22,362 nucleotides of DNA from Gemmatimonadota bacterium (GCA_004357415.1 SMVY01000073.1:1-22362); one strand, 5' to 3'. Positions 1 through 8,072 are shown, counted from the stretch's first letter. Numbers and translations: made by a program. The notes: generated by a model not told the origin, from the sequence alone.

Positions 1-1225
1 CGGAGGCGCCCTCCCGGGTGATGATGGCCCACGACGCATCGCCGTTCACCTTGACATCGTTGACGACGCGGGCGTCGACCATGACCGAATCGGTCAACTG
101 AATGTTGCTTGGTTCGGTCACGTCCCACACGAACATGCGCTGGCCGCCGCCCTGGGCGTGGGTCCCGGTATAGGCGTAGTCTCTCCCGTCTTTGCCGGAG
201 AACACCCACAGATCGCTCGTTGCCACGTGGCTTACTTGGCCCTTGCCGACCAGCCGGACCGGCGTGGCATCCGGGCGGGCAACCACTTCGACGATGGCCT
301 CCGCCGAGATCCCACCGGTGCTCACGACCGCCCGAAAGGCGCCGGGATGCTCGGCCACGAAACTCCCGTCGGCGAAGATCTCCGCTCCTGCTGAGTCGAT
401 GCCGAACACTGAATACGACAGGGCCATCCCCTCGATAGGTTTGTCCTTCTTGTCGAGTGCCTGAACGTCGAACCGAACGACATCGCCAGTTCTGGTCTGT
501 ACCGAGACAGGAGCGATCGACAGACTCCGCAACGGATTCTTGATCACCTTGAACTCATAGGGGAGGTCGATGTCACCCTCGGTTCGAGCGACGATCCGGG
601 CGTCACCCGTCTTGTGCAGCGTCAACACTCCACCGCCGGTAACCGTCGCCACCTTCGGCGTGTCACTGCGCCACTCCACCACTGCCGCGCCGTGTTCCGT
701 GCCGTGGTCGGTCATGGCTCGGGCCGTCAGTTTGTAGGTCGTGCCGACGTAGGGTGTGTACTCCACCTCGTTCATCTCGAGGCGGTTGACCGGCCAGTCG
801 GCTACCGCGATCTCCACCATCCCGATTTCCCGGACCCCTGCGGTGCCGCGAAACGAGCCGTCATCGTCGTTGACCCGTACCACCAGAATGGGGCGGATTC
901 TCCCCGGACCACGTGCTTCGATCGGGAAGGTACCGTCGCTCCGCTGGCGTCCGACCTGCGGCCCGACCACGTTCTGGTCGGGCGAGAACATGAAGGCCAG
1001 AGCACCTTCAACGGGATTACCCGCCTCGTCGTGCAGCACCACCAGGATGTGAGCCGTGTCGCCACGGGTCAACGCAAGTTCTCCCGGTTCGAAGACGGCG
1101 CGGACCACCAGCACCCCTTTGGCGGCCTGTTCCGGAGTCACCGGGGGCAATTGGCCGAATACGGGCCCGGCTAACCCGACCAACAGTGCCAAGATCATCG
1201 AAGCCTTCGAAAGTGGTCGTGACAT
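1..1225 (-). CDS. Secreted BIG2 / LVIVD-repeat protein, C-terminus outside window
   Basis: The reading frame is open from an ATG at 1225 to the left edge (408 codons, no stop), so only the N-terminal part is present. Residues 1-24 form a Sec signal peptide (hydrophobic core ILALLVGLAG, likely cut near VFG-Q). Residues about 147-228 read as a bacterial Ig-like BIG2 domain, ending in the typical pattern TPKVATVTGGGVLTLHKTG. A second Ig-like stretch follows at about 232-316. From about residue 330 the sequence looks like the start of LVIVD beta-propeller repeats (FVWDVTEPSNIQL, then DARVVNDVKVNGD). Such proteins are exported and probably surface or periplasmic; the ligand is unknown. The start is supported by a strong AAGGAAGGG Shine-Dalgarno just upstream. 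It appears to have its own promoter, separate from the acylase unit upstream on the same strand. The domain calls are pattern recognition, not a profile search. Confidence 0.88.
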   Translation of the reverse strand, partial: MSRPLSKASMILALLVGLAGPVFGQLPPVTPEQAAKGVLVVRAVFEPGELALTRGDTAHILVVLHDEAGNPVEGALAFMFSPDQNVVGPQVGRQRSDGTFPIEARGPGRIRPILVVRVNDDDGSFRGTAGVREIGMVEIAVADWPVNRLEMNEVEYTPYVGTTYKLTARAMTDHGTEHGAAVVEWRSDTPKVATVTGGGVLTLHKTGDARIVARTEGDIDLPYEFKVIKNPLRSLSIAPVSVQTRTGDVVRFDVQALDKKDKPIEGMALSYSVFGIDSAGAEIFADGSFVAEHPGAFRAVVSTGGISAEAIVEVVARPDATPVRLVGKGQVSHVATSDLWVFSGKDGRDYAYTGTHAQGGGQRMFVWDVTEPSNIQLTDSVMVDARVVNDVKVNGDASWAIITREGAS

Positions 1226-1244
1226 GCACCCTTCCTTCGTGTGC

Positions 1245-1254
1245 GGGGGGGGGG
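1245..1254. repeat. G10/C10 homopolymer in the 5' leader of the LVIVD gene
   Basis: Ten consecutive G on the plus strand (C10 in the transcript sense) lie about 10 bases upstream of the Shine-Dalgarno of the minus-strand LVIVD gene and downstream of its candidate -10 box. Tracts of this length are prone to slippage in replication and also to sequencing error. Confidence 0.95.
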
Positions 1255-1306
1255 ACTATCCGGAGAGGCCGTTATTCGGAACCGCCGAAACTTACGCCTG
1301 TTCCTC

Positions 1307-1312
1307 AGTATA
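1307..1312 (-). promoter_or_regulatory. Candidate -10 box (TATACT) for the LVIVD gene
   Basis: On the minus strand the sequence reads TATACT, one mismatch from the sigma-70 consensus. The hexamer 17 bases upstream is GAAACA (1330-1335), a poor -35. Transcription would start near 1300, leaving a leader of about 75 bases that contains the C10 tract. The gap 1226-1345 holds nothing else I can recognise and no clear terminator for the upstream acylase unit. Confidence 0.45.
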
Positions 1313-1345
1313 CGAGAAGGATCGGCTGCTGTTTCAGCATGCTAC

Positions 1346-1699
1346 TCAGGTGAGGTGGTGGGATGTGGGACGGAGTCTGGACCCCAACCACGACCCAAGG
1401 AACCCCAGCAACACGCCGATGCCGACGGTTGCGGCTACCAGCAACACCGCGGGTACGGAAAACAGACCGGAAACGGTGGGCAACAGGGCTCGGCCTTCCC
1501 CCCAAAGCACGCCGGCGGTCAGGATGGCCAGCCAAGCCAGGCCCGCCGCCACCGCGCCGAGGATTCTGTGGTAGCGGATTTCGCCGCCGGCCAGCCGGCC
1601 CCACAGTACGCCTACCACCGCCACCGCCCACCACCCGACGGCGATGGTAATGAGGGCAAAGGCAACGGCCAGGATGGCCAGCCGGATTGCGGAGCCCAT
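1346..1699 (-). CDS. Small polytopic membrane protein, unknown function (117 aa)
   Basis: I do not recognise the family. The protein is almost entirely hydrophobic, with membrane segments at about residues 5-33, 46-66 and 79-104 (three, perhaps four), separated by short basic or Gly-rich loops (GRLAGGEIRYHR) and ending in a basic tail with two histidines. The start ATG at 1699 overlaps the stop of the penicillin acylase as TGATG, a typical translational-coupling junction, so it is very likely the last gene of that unit. A longer reading of the same frame starts at 2170, but it lies inside the acylase and has Arg/Pro/Gly-rich shadow composition up to this ATG. The coupling suggests a role linked to the acylase or the cell envelope, but nothing in the sequence names one. 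Confidence 0.75.
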   Translation of the reverse strand: MGSAIRLAILAVAFALITIAVGWWAVAVVGVLWGRLAGGEIRYHRILGAVAAGLAWLAILTAGVLWGEGRALLPTVSGLFSVPAVLLVAATVGIGVLLGFLGSWLGSRLRPTSHHLT

Positions 1700-4185
1700 C
1701 AGTCTGACGGACTGGGAACGAGTAGCAGGCGAGCCATCGTCGAATCCGCCGGCATGTCCCCGGGTGTTCGGGGAGTAGTGACGGGCTGCAGCGTGCCCGC
1801 GGACCACGCCGTGAGGCGGTTTCGATAGTACCTGCTGGCGGGGTTGCCCGATTGCCCACCCGGGTAGGTCGTCCATGCGCGGATCGGCGGCCCCAGATCG
1901 ACGACCATCCGCCAACTCGAGCCAAAACTGCCGCGCATGGCCATCGGACTCAGCGTACTGGGGCCTCCCTGGTTGGCCACGCCGGCCGCGTCCAATCCCG
2001 GAAGCCGAAGAAGGTGCGGTATGGTAAACCGACGCACCCGATCCCAGCGCCACCTTCCGCCGGAAGGTTCTCCGTACCGGCCCAGGGTGGCCGTGAGACC
2101 CGACACCAGACTTGCGTGGATGATGTCGTCGCGCCCTTCCTGTCGGGCTGTCGAACGGTCGTCCCACCATGGACTCGACGCATCCGCCATCAATTGCGCC
2201 ATAGTGGCTTCCGCAGGATAAAAAATTGGTGACCCATGCTCATCCCGCAGTTCGTCCCACAACCGTTGGCTCACTTGGGATAGCACTGCTTCGAACAGCA
2301 CCCCGCGCTCGTTCTCCAGGTTATACCGTCCGTCCCATGCTTCCAAGAGCGCTGCGGCCCGAATGGCGGCGCTGTCTGCTGTCTGGTCCCCAGTCGTGTG
2401 ACTGGCCGCGGACAGCAGGTATGGCATGAAGTACTCGACGCGAGCACTGCCGGGGTCGGTCTGCCACCGGCGCATCGCCTCGACGGTGACCGCCGAGTCT
2501 CGCCGGAGGTGGGCCATGATGCGCATGGCGCGCCACGGCGTCGGCCACCGGCGTCCCCAATATGTCGAGTCGACCCGGGGATCGACCGGTTGTTGGTTGG
2601 CGGATGCCAGAAAGCCCTGTGTCGGGTTGACGGCCGAGGGAAGCCTCTCGATTGGGTAGTCTCCTCGCCAATCACTGGCGGAGGTCCGGCCGTCCCAGAT
2701 GAACTGGTAGTCCGGCGGTCGCACTGGAACCCGCCCGAGAGACCGGATGGCGATATTGCCATGCCGGTCTGCCACCAACCCGTTCTGGGACGGCACGTCG
2801 AACCCTTCGGTGGCCCGGAGCCATTGGTGGACGTCGTGGGCCAGGTTCATGTCGAGGATGGCCTGGCTCGTCCGGGACGGCTCCAGAGCAGTCCAGCGGA
2901 GTGACAGCCATCCCTTCTCGTCGCGAATCATCGGCCCCCGGTGCGACCGAAACAGTGTGTCGCTATGGATGAGACGCTTTCGCTGGTCCCGGTACTCCTC
3001 GATGCGTCGTTGGACCGGCTGCCACTCCCCGTCGAGCAAGGTCGCATTGGGCGCGCGGGTGCTGTCGACCGTTTCGCGGTAGTAGTCGACGACGTCGGCC
3101 GAGTTGTTGGTGAATGTCCAGGCCAGGTACCGGTTGAACCCAACGACGATCGCCGGAGTACCAATGAGCGTTGCGCCATAGGAATCGATGGTGTCGGGAA
3201 CGATCTGATGGACCTCGTACCAGATGCTGGGGAGCGTCAGTCCGAGATGCGGGTCGCCCGCCAGCAAGGCGGATCCGGTGGCCGAACGGGCCGGGGATAC
3301 CGCCCAGTTGTTGCTGCCAACCGGGTACTCCCCCTCATCCATTGCCTCTCCCCCGGGGTACCACGACAGACTCGGCGCCGGACGGATCGCGGCGCGTGCG
3401 GTGGTTCGTCCGAGTCGCGGTGGTGGTAGCGGGTCGAAGTCGTATCTCGGTTCCCTCGCGCCGTTCGGCACGATCGGTTCCTGGATGGGATTGTTGCGGG
3501 AGATCAGGGCCCGCGCCGCATCTGCTCCCACCTGGTCGGCGAGTGGCGGATATTGCCGGTCGTGTCGCGAAAACGACAACGTCTGACTCATCCGCTTGAG
3601 GAGGTACAACGAGTACACCGGTTGCCACCGCTCCGGCCTGGCATCGAGGAGGTGGTACTCGATGGGATAGTCCCCTCGATCGAGGTGTTCGATCCAGGCA
3701 TTGACGCCCTCGGCAAAGGCTTCGAGCGCCTTCACGACCGGAGCACTTTCCGCCGTCAGGGTCCGGTATTCCTCATCCGCCGTTGCGGCTAGAGCAAGGC
3801 GGCGGGAGGACCGGTCGAGTTCGAGGGCACCCGGACCGGCCCACTCGGTCAGACGACCCGCTGTCGCTCGGGCCTGAAGCTCGAGTTGGAACAAGCGGTC
3901 GCGTGCCACCACGTAGCCGAGTGCCCGCTGGGCATCGGCGACGGTGGCGGCAAAAATGTGGGGAACCGCGCGGTCGTCGTACAGCACGACAACCGAGTCC
4001 GTGAGTTCCGGTATGGTGGCCGTTCCCGACGCCGGCAAGGCAGCCGAGCGAGCGACACCCCACAGACCGTGATATGGGTCGAGCAGGGGACCGATGGCGG
4101 GAACCGGTCCCCAGGAGTGACTCAAGGCGAACAGGCTGGCGGCCAGGAGACCGGCGGGGACGATTCGCCGGAAGGCGAAGGTCAT
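1699..4185 (-). CDS. Penicillin acylase family N-terminal nucleophile hydrolase
   Basis: This enzyme family hydrolyses amide bonds of N-acylated substrates (penicillins, acyl-homoserine lactones, other N-acyl compounds) after self-cleavage into alpha and beta chains. The predicted beta-chain nucleophile is Ser291 in YPVGSNNWAVS, the hallmark GSNNW junction. The alpha-chain signature around residues 71-100 (PHIFA, then ALGYVVARDRLFQLE) and the later N-x-Q motif (FLASANQQ) also fit. The N-terminus has an Arg-Arg then hydrophobic segment (residues 6-22), so the protein is exported or anchored in the periplasm. At 828 aa it is of usual family length. I chose the ATG at 4185 because it places the signal segment at the N-terminus; an in-frame ATG at 4230 (843 aa, overlapping the upstream gene by 26 bases) is the alternative. 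Neither has a strong Shine-Dalgarno, which fits coupling to the upstream gene. The substrate cannot be read from sequence. Confidence 0.93.
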   Translation of the reverse strand: MTFAFRRIVPAGLLAASLFALSHSWGPVPAIGPLLDPYHGLWGVARSAALPASGTATIPELTDSVVVLYDDRAVPHIFAATVADAQRALGYVVARDRLFQLELQARATAGRLTEWAGPGALELDRSSRRLALAATADEEYRTLTAESAPVVKALEAFAEGVNAWIEHLDRGDYPIEYHLLDARPERWQPVYSLYLLKRMSQTLSFSRHDRQYPPLADQVGADAARALISRNNPIQEPIVPNGAREPRYDFDPLPPPRLGRTTARAAIRPAPSLSWYPGGEAMDEGEYPVGSNNWAVSPARSATGSALLAGDPHLGLTLPSIWYEVHQIVPDTIDSYGATLIGTPAIVVGFNRYLAWTFTNNSADVVDYYRETVDSTRAPNATLLDGEWQPVQRRIEEYRDQRKRLIHSDTLFRSHRGPMIRDEKGWLSLRWTALEPSRTSQAILDMNLAHDVHQWLRATEGFDVPSQNGLVADRHGNIAIRSLGRVPVRPPDYQFIWDGRTSASDWRGDYPIERLPSAVNPTQGFLASANQQPVDPRVDSTYWGRRWPTPWRAMRIMAHLRRDSAVTVEAMRRWQTDPGSARVEYFMPYLLSAASHTTGDQTADSAAIRAAALLEAWDGRYNLENERGVLFEAVLSQVSQRLWDELRDEHGSPIFYPAEATMAQLMADASSPWWDDRSTARQEGRDDIIHASLVSGLTATLGRYGEPSGGRWRWDRVRRFTIPHLLRLPGLDAAGVANQGGPSTLSPMAMRGSFGSSWRMVVDLGPPIRAWTTYPGGQSGNPASRYYRNRLTAWSAGTLQPVTTPRTPGDMPADSTMARLLLVPSPSD

Positions 4186-4204
4186 TGGCGGAACGTCGGT
4201 CTCA

Positions 4205-4975
4205 TCATGAGCCTCTGGAGGCACCGTCATTGTCGCCGTCGAGCGGGCAACCGGTTTGGTCGATGCGTTGGCCTCGCGGAGTGTCGGGACAACGATCGAT
4301 GGTGTCGAGCACGCCGTCGCCATCGCTGTCAAGGGGGATGGGACATCCGGTGGCGTCCACCGCGACCCCTGCCCGAGTGGATGGACATTTGTCCAACTGG
4401 TCCGCTACTCCGTCTCCGTCGCTGTCTTTCCTGGTCTGTTTGCCAAAATAGAGAGACATGCCGGCGTTGACGCTGTAGTTGATGTTGTTCCCGGCGCCAT
4501 TCGAAGGGCTGCCGAAGAAGTCCACCCGCGCATCGACGCGGATGCCGATACGCCGAGATGCCTGGAAGCTCATGCCGACAAGGCTGGCAAAGCCGTCATC
4601 CGATCCGGCGGCGTCTTTGCCGTAGCTGGTGTGGACAAATCCGGGTGCCAGCAAGATCGCGATGTCGCTCCGCAAGGGGATATGGAACATCACGAACATT
4701 GCAAGCGGAAAGTACGACACGGTCCGGAGGCTGTCCCCGGTCTGGGCGTGGGAGCCCGACAGTTCGAGAGACAACTTGGGGCGAAGGAAGACACCGACTC
4801 TGGCACCAATTCCGGTAACGTTGTCAAGCTGAAGGCTCTCGTCAAAACTGTTGACCTGGGCGTAGAGCCCGACCTCCACCGTCCACGGGTGATGCTGCCC
4901 CGCGGCTTTCACGGCGCCCACTGACATGAGGGCAAGGAGTAGCCATCCGGATCGGGTCAGCCCCCACCAGGTCAT
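4205..4975 (-). CDS. Outer-membrane beta-barrel protein with TSP3 repeats, OmpA domain absent
   Basis: A signal peptide (residues 1 to about 24, WLLLALMSVGAVKA) is followed by an OprF/OmpA-like barrel at about 28-180 with alternating hydrophobic strands and an aromatic end (MSLYFGK). Residues 183-252 are thrombospondin type 3 calcium-binding repeats: two full units (DSDGDGVADQLDKCP and DSDGDGVLDTIDRCP, each with a later CP) and the first residues of a third (DGDNDGA). The protein then stops at 256 aa. Relatives with this layout normally carry more repeats and a C-terminal OmpA peptidoglycan-binding domain, which is missing here; no remnant of it is visible in other frames, because the acylase begins at once. 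It is first in the minus-strand unit, and an ATG follows its stop as TGATG, but that ATG opens only a seven-codon frame. Whether it is functional as a short form or a decayed gene is open. Confidence 0.85.
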   Translation of the reverse strand: MTWWGLTRSGWLLLALMSVGAVKAAGQHHPWTVEVGLYAQVNSFDESLQLDNVTGIGARVGVFLRPKLSLELSGSHAQTGDSLRTVSYFPLAMFVMFHIPLRSDIAILLAPGFVHTSYGKDAAGSDDGFASLVGMSFQASRRIGIRVDARVDFFGSPSNGAGNNINYSVNAGMSLYFGKQTRKDSDGDGVADQLDKCPSTRAGVAVDATGCPIPLDSDGDGVLDTIDRCPDTPRGQRIDQTGCPLDGDNDGASRGS

Positions 4976-5019
4976 CGACGCTCCACTACTGAAAAACGGA
5001 TGTGTGACTGCGGTATCCC

Positions 5020-5025
5020 ATTATA
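5020..5025 (-). promoter_or_regulatory. Perfect -10 box (TATAAT) for the barrel/acylase unit
   Basis: The minus strand reads TATAAT 45 bases upstream of the ATG at 4975. No good -35 lies at 16-18 bases; a GTGACA at 5034-5039 is only 8 bases away. The position and exact match make it the best candidate promoter for the three minus-strand genes. Confidence 0.5.
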
Positions 5026-5069
5026 CCCTTCTTTGTCACCCCTAGTGCACCGATCGGAGCCATGGCCAT

Positions 5070-5099
5070 TTGTGCCGTCACGGGTCACGGCCGTATAAT
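5070..5099 (+). promoter_or_regulatory. Candidate promoter TTGTGC-N18-TATAAT for the 5205 gene
   Basis: A perfect TATAAT (5094-5099) is preceded at 18 bases by TTGTGC (5070-5075), which keeps the TTG of the -35 consensus. Transcription would start near 5106, giving a leader of about 100 bases that contains two hairpins. It is arranged back to back with the minus-strand TATAAT at 5020-5025. Confidence 0.5.
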
Positions 5100-5100
5100 T

Positions 5101-5118
5101 GGCCTTCCAGTGAAGGCC
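5101..5118 (+). other. Perfect 7-bp inverted repeat at the expected transcription start
   Basis: GGCCTTC and GAAGGCC are separated by CAGT. The repeat lies directly after the -10 box, so it could be an operator for a dimeric regulator or a hairpin at the 5' end of the message. No T-run follows, so it is not a terminator. Confidence 0.6.
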
Positions 5119-5143
5119 CACGCCTGACCGGAGGTCCCTTCGC

Positions 5144-5165
5144 GCCGGCGGACCACTCCGCCGGC
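5144..5165 (+). other. Perfect 9-bp hairpin in the 5' leader
   Basis: GCCGGCGGA and TCCGCCGGC are exact inverted copies around a CCAC loop, 40 bases upstream of the GTG start at 5205. It would be a very stable RNA stem. It is not followed by a T-run, so a simple terminator is unlikely; I do not recognise a riboswitch family. Confidence 0.6.
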
Positions 5166-5204
5166 CCCGAGACCCTCACCAGGTTGACGCGAGGACGGTA
5201 AACG

Positions 5205-5855
5205 GTGATCGGTACCCGAGGGCACACCACCCGAAAGATTGTTTCCCTGTTCGTGGCCGTTCTCGTTGGGGTGGTGCTGGCCCAACTGGGTGGGCGCGTC
5301 CGCATGGGCACCGACCAACCACCGATACCTGAGCCGGCCCCGGAGAGGTACCGCGGGGATGTCGATCGTGATTCCCGGCACGGCGTGATCGCCTACGCCC
5401 GAACCCTCCGATTTGCGGACGCTACCGGTGCTGGTGACGAGCAACGGCTCAGCATCGTTGCCGATTCGGCCCACGACCACGGACCTCTCGTGCGTGTGGA
5501 GCCGGCTGTCGGAGTCATCGTGGCCGGCAGGGAGCGGTTGGTCAACGGTCTCATCATCGCCCGGTTTATCAACCGCGATACGGTCCCCTATCCGGCACTG
5601 GCGATCGGCGCCCACGACACGACGTACTGGTGGGTCGACAGTGTGGCTCAGGGGCAATGGCGGGCGATTTACTTCTCGTCGGACCCGGCGATCCCACCGG
5701 TCGAGCTGCAGCTTCACCTCGAGCAGGTGTCTGACAGCCAGAGCCACAGGTTTTCACCGAGTGCCCGGTGGCTGTTCGCCGATGAGGGAGAGAGGCCGTG
5801 GGTGACCTGTGGCGAGGCTACCGACTGCAGGGCCGGTGACCCGATCGGCAACTGA
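5205..5855 (+). CDS. Membrane-anchored protein of unknown function (216 aa)
   Basis: I do not recognise the family. A GTG start at 5205 is supported by GAGGA nine bases upstream. Residues 10-28 (RKIVSLFVAVLVGVVLAQL) form a signal anchor or signal peptide, followed by a Pro/Glu-rich linker (about 37-48) and an apparently globular exported domain rich in beta-type segments, with a WW pair in TTYWWVDSVAQGQWRAIYF. Two cysteines close to the C-terminus (C202 and C208 in WVTCGEATDCRAG) could form a disulfide. It is transcribed alone, divergent from the barrel/acylase unit and convergent with the permease. A periplasmic location is inferred from the N-terminus; the function is unknown. Confidence 0.8.
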   Translation: MIGTRGHTTRKIVSLFVAVLVGVVLAQLGGRVRMGTDQPPIPEPAPERYRGDVDRDSRHGVIAYARTLRFADATGAGDEQRLSIVADSAHDHGPLVRVEPAVGVIVAGRERLVNGLIIARFINRDTVPYPALAIGAHDTTYWWVDSVAQGQWRAIYFSSDPAIPPVELQLHLEQVSDSQSHRFSPSARWLFADEGERPWVTCGEATDCRAGDPIGN

Positions 5856-5906
5856 CGGCTACGATTGTAAGTGCGGCTCTGCAGGTACCATAACCGTGAC
5901 GGGATT

Positions 5907-7265
5907 CTATGTAGATGGCGGCTCCGTCTCTCCTCCCCGGGCGCCCAACCAGCGGTACACCGGCACTCCCGAAACGATGAGTCCCCCGCCGATCGCGGCG
6001 TTGACTGGATTGGACAGGATCGACCCCACGACGACATACGCCGCTGCCATGACGAACAGCGCGGGAACGATCGGGTAACCCGGCAAACGATAGCCGCCGG
6101 TATCTTCCGCATCGGTGTTGGCTTGGTCCCGTGAACGGAACACGAAGAGCGTCGCCACGGTGGCACCGAAGAAGATCCAGTCACCGAACACGACATAATC
6201 CAGCAACGCTCCATATGTGTTGCTGCCGGCGAGGACCGAGGCCCACACCGCTTGGAACACGATCCCTGCTACCGGTGTCTGGTAGCGCGGGTGGAGTCGG
6301 GCCAGCCGGGGCGGCAACTGACCGTTGGCAGCCATGGCTTGGAATACGCGTGGCGTGACCAGCAGTACCAGGTCGAGGAACCCGAACGTCGAAACGATGA
6401 TACCGAGAGAGATCAGTCGCTGCCCCCGGTCACCAAAGACTGCGTACATGGTGTCCGCCGCCGGGGCCGTGCTACCCGCGAGTCCTGACGCGCCCAGGCC
6501 CCACAGGTAGGCTACGTTGACGGACAGGTACACGGTGATCACGATGGCGATGCCGACAAGCAGCGCCCGCGGGATGGTACGCCGGGGATCGGTGATTTCG
6601 TCGGCCACGAAATTGAGTTGCTGCCACCCACCGAAGGCGAAGAGAACTGGACCCAGTCCGGCGGCGAGGGCCCACACCGCCCCTGGTGAATTCGGCAGCA
6701 ATGTTTCGCCGGCGAAGGGTCCGATCGGGTCGCTCTGGACGAATATCAGACCCAGGACGGCCAGCACCGCCAGAGGCAGCAGCTTGAGGACCACGAACAG
6801 GTTCTGGGTGACGGCCCCGGGAACCACCCCCCGGTAGTTGACGCCCGCCAGGAACACGATGGCTGCGATCGCCAGTGGCTTGGCCCATATCGGTGCTAGG
6901 CCCAGGAACGACACGCTGTAGTTGGCGAAGATCATTGCCACCGCCGCCGTGGCCCCCGTGGCGATGATCAACAGAAGGGTCCAACCGAAGAGGAACGCGG
7001 GGAGTGGTCCGAACGCGGCGCGCAGGTAGACATAGCTGCCACCCGCCTTGGGCATTCGGGCCGCGAGTTCCGCGAAGCACACGGCGCCCATCAAGGCGAT
7101 GACACCTCCCAGCAACCATGCGGCGAGGATCAGGGTGGGATGGCCCACCCGCCGGGCGACATCGGCCGGGCTCAGGAAGATTCCGGCGCCGATGATGCCC
7201 CCTACCACGATCAAGGTCGCCGAGAAGGTCCCCAGCCGGCGCGCGTAGTGCGGCTGCGCCATCAT
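5907..7265 (-). CDS. APC-superfamily amino acid permease
   Basis: The 452-aa length and about twelve hydrophobic segments fit the amino acid/polyamine/organocation transporter superfamily. The first membrane helix carries the substrate-binding signature GGIIGAGIF (residues 22-30), and the second region contains the typical CFAELAARMPKAGGSYVYLR. It resembles the L-type (LAT/YfnA-like) branch, which moves neutral amino acids by exchange or proton symport, but specificity cannot be read. The start ATG at 7265 overlaps the stop of the DUF2071 gene by four bases (ATGA), with a second ATG immediately after, so translation is probably coupled. It converges on the 5205 gene with 51 bases between them and no obvious terminator. 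Confidence 0.92.
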   Translation of the reverse strand: MMAQPHYARRLGTFSATLIVVGGIIGAGIFLSPADVARRVGHPTLILAAWLLGGVIALMGAVCFAELAARMPKAGGSYVYLRAAFGPLPAFLFGWTLLLIIATGATAAVAMIFANYSVSFLGLAPIWAKPLAIAAIVFLAGVNYRGVVPGAVTQNLFVVLKLLPLAVLAVLGLIFVQSDPIGPFAGETLLPNSPGAVWALAAGLGPVLFAFGGWQQLNFVADEITDPRRTIPRALLVGIAIVITVYLSVNVAYLWGLGASGLAGSTAPAADTMYAVFGDRGQRLISLGIIVSTFGFLDLVLLVTPRVFQAMAANGQLPPRLARLHPRYQTPVAGIVFQAVWASVLAGSNTYGALLDYVVFGDWIFFGATVATLFVFRSRDQANTDAEDTGGYRLPGYPIVPALFVMAAAYVVVGSILSNPVNAAIGGGLIVSGVPVYRWLGARGGETEPPST

Positions 7266-7999
7266 CGTCCCGGTGGGTACAGCTTGACGGCGGAACCGAC
7301 GGCAAGAGTGACTCGCACGGGCTCGTGATCATTGAGCACACGCCATTCGGCGCCAAACAGCGACGCGAAATCGATGTTGTGGGCGACGGACCGGATCTCC
7401 CTGATGGCCCAAACGGGATGTTCCACGCGGAATCGGACGAGGTCGCCGGAACGGGTTGAACCGTACCCCCAGCGATGCTCCGTAAAGTGATACACGCCGC
7501 CGTCCTCGGGCGGAATGACCGAAGCTTGTGATGCCGTGACCTTGATATATTGGTCGACGCCGTGTCGCCGCCACCGGTGACGGATGTGAAGTGCGTCGCC
7601 GTCGCTGCGCGTCTGACTGGTGATGTCGAGGGTTCGGTACGGCTCGTTGAATCTTAGGCGGGCTATGATGGCGACGACCTTGCTGGGTACGAATTCCCTG
7701 ATGAACGTGACCCCCCGTTGGTCGCCTTGACGGACATACGTCCGGAGGTTCAACTGGGAGAAATTGACGAACCCTGGTACCCGTCGGCCGCGGAGCCGGG
7801 TATCGTGGAATTCGAGGGCCACGACACTGACGTGGCAGTGACCCTGCCATCGGTCGAGGGACAGGTCCGGGTGGATGTAGCGTCGGACGAGGTCGGGGGG
7901 AACACGGTAAGTCAGGAGAATCGGGTTTGTCCACCGGGCGGTCATGAACGGGCGCCGGCGCTCGATGAAGGCACGTTCGTTTTCGAAAGCGTCAGGCAC
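7262..7999 (-). CDS. DUF2071 (YqjF-type) protein
   Basis: The protein matches the DUF2071 family, whose members share an acetoacetate-decarboxylase-like fold and have no firmly known reaction. Recognisable family features are RPFMTARWTNPILLTYRVP near the N-terminus, the block HVSVVALEFHDTRLRGRRVP, VNFSQLNLRTYV, GVTFIREFVPS, and RLRFNEPYRT. I chose the GTG at 7999 (245 aa) because it has a GGAG seven bases upstream and includes the residues before RRPF; an ATG at 7945 is the shorter option. An ATG at 8098 would extend the gene across the start of the divergent HDAC gene and adds no family sequence. It overlaps the downstream permease by four bases, so the two probably form an operon. A link between the two functions is inferred only from coupling. 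Confidence 0.85.
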   Translation of the reverse strand: MPDAFENERAFIERRRPFMTARWTNPILLTYRVPPDLVRRYIHPDLSLDRWQGHCHVSVVALEFHDTRLRGRRVPGFVNFSQLNLRTYVRQGDQRGVTFIREFVPSKVVAIIARLRFNEPYRTLDITSQTRSDGDALHIRHRWRRHGVDQYIKVTASQASVIPPEDGGVYHFTEHRWGYGSTRSGDLVRFRVEHPVWAIREIRSVAHNIDFASLFGAEWRVLNDHEPVRVTLAVGSAVKLYPPGR

Positions 8000-8072
8000 G
8001 TACGGGCTCCATGCGGCGGTGCCAAGGGACTGACCGCGAACGACAAGTAGGGTTACCTGTGATGATCGACTA

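Noticed and set aside
4203..4205. ATG in a TGATG junction at the end of the barrel gene as the acylase start
   Set aside because: It is out of the acylase frame and reaches a stop after seven codons; the in-frame ATGs are at 4185 and 4230.
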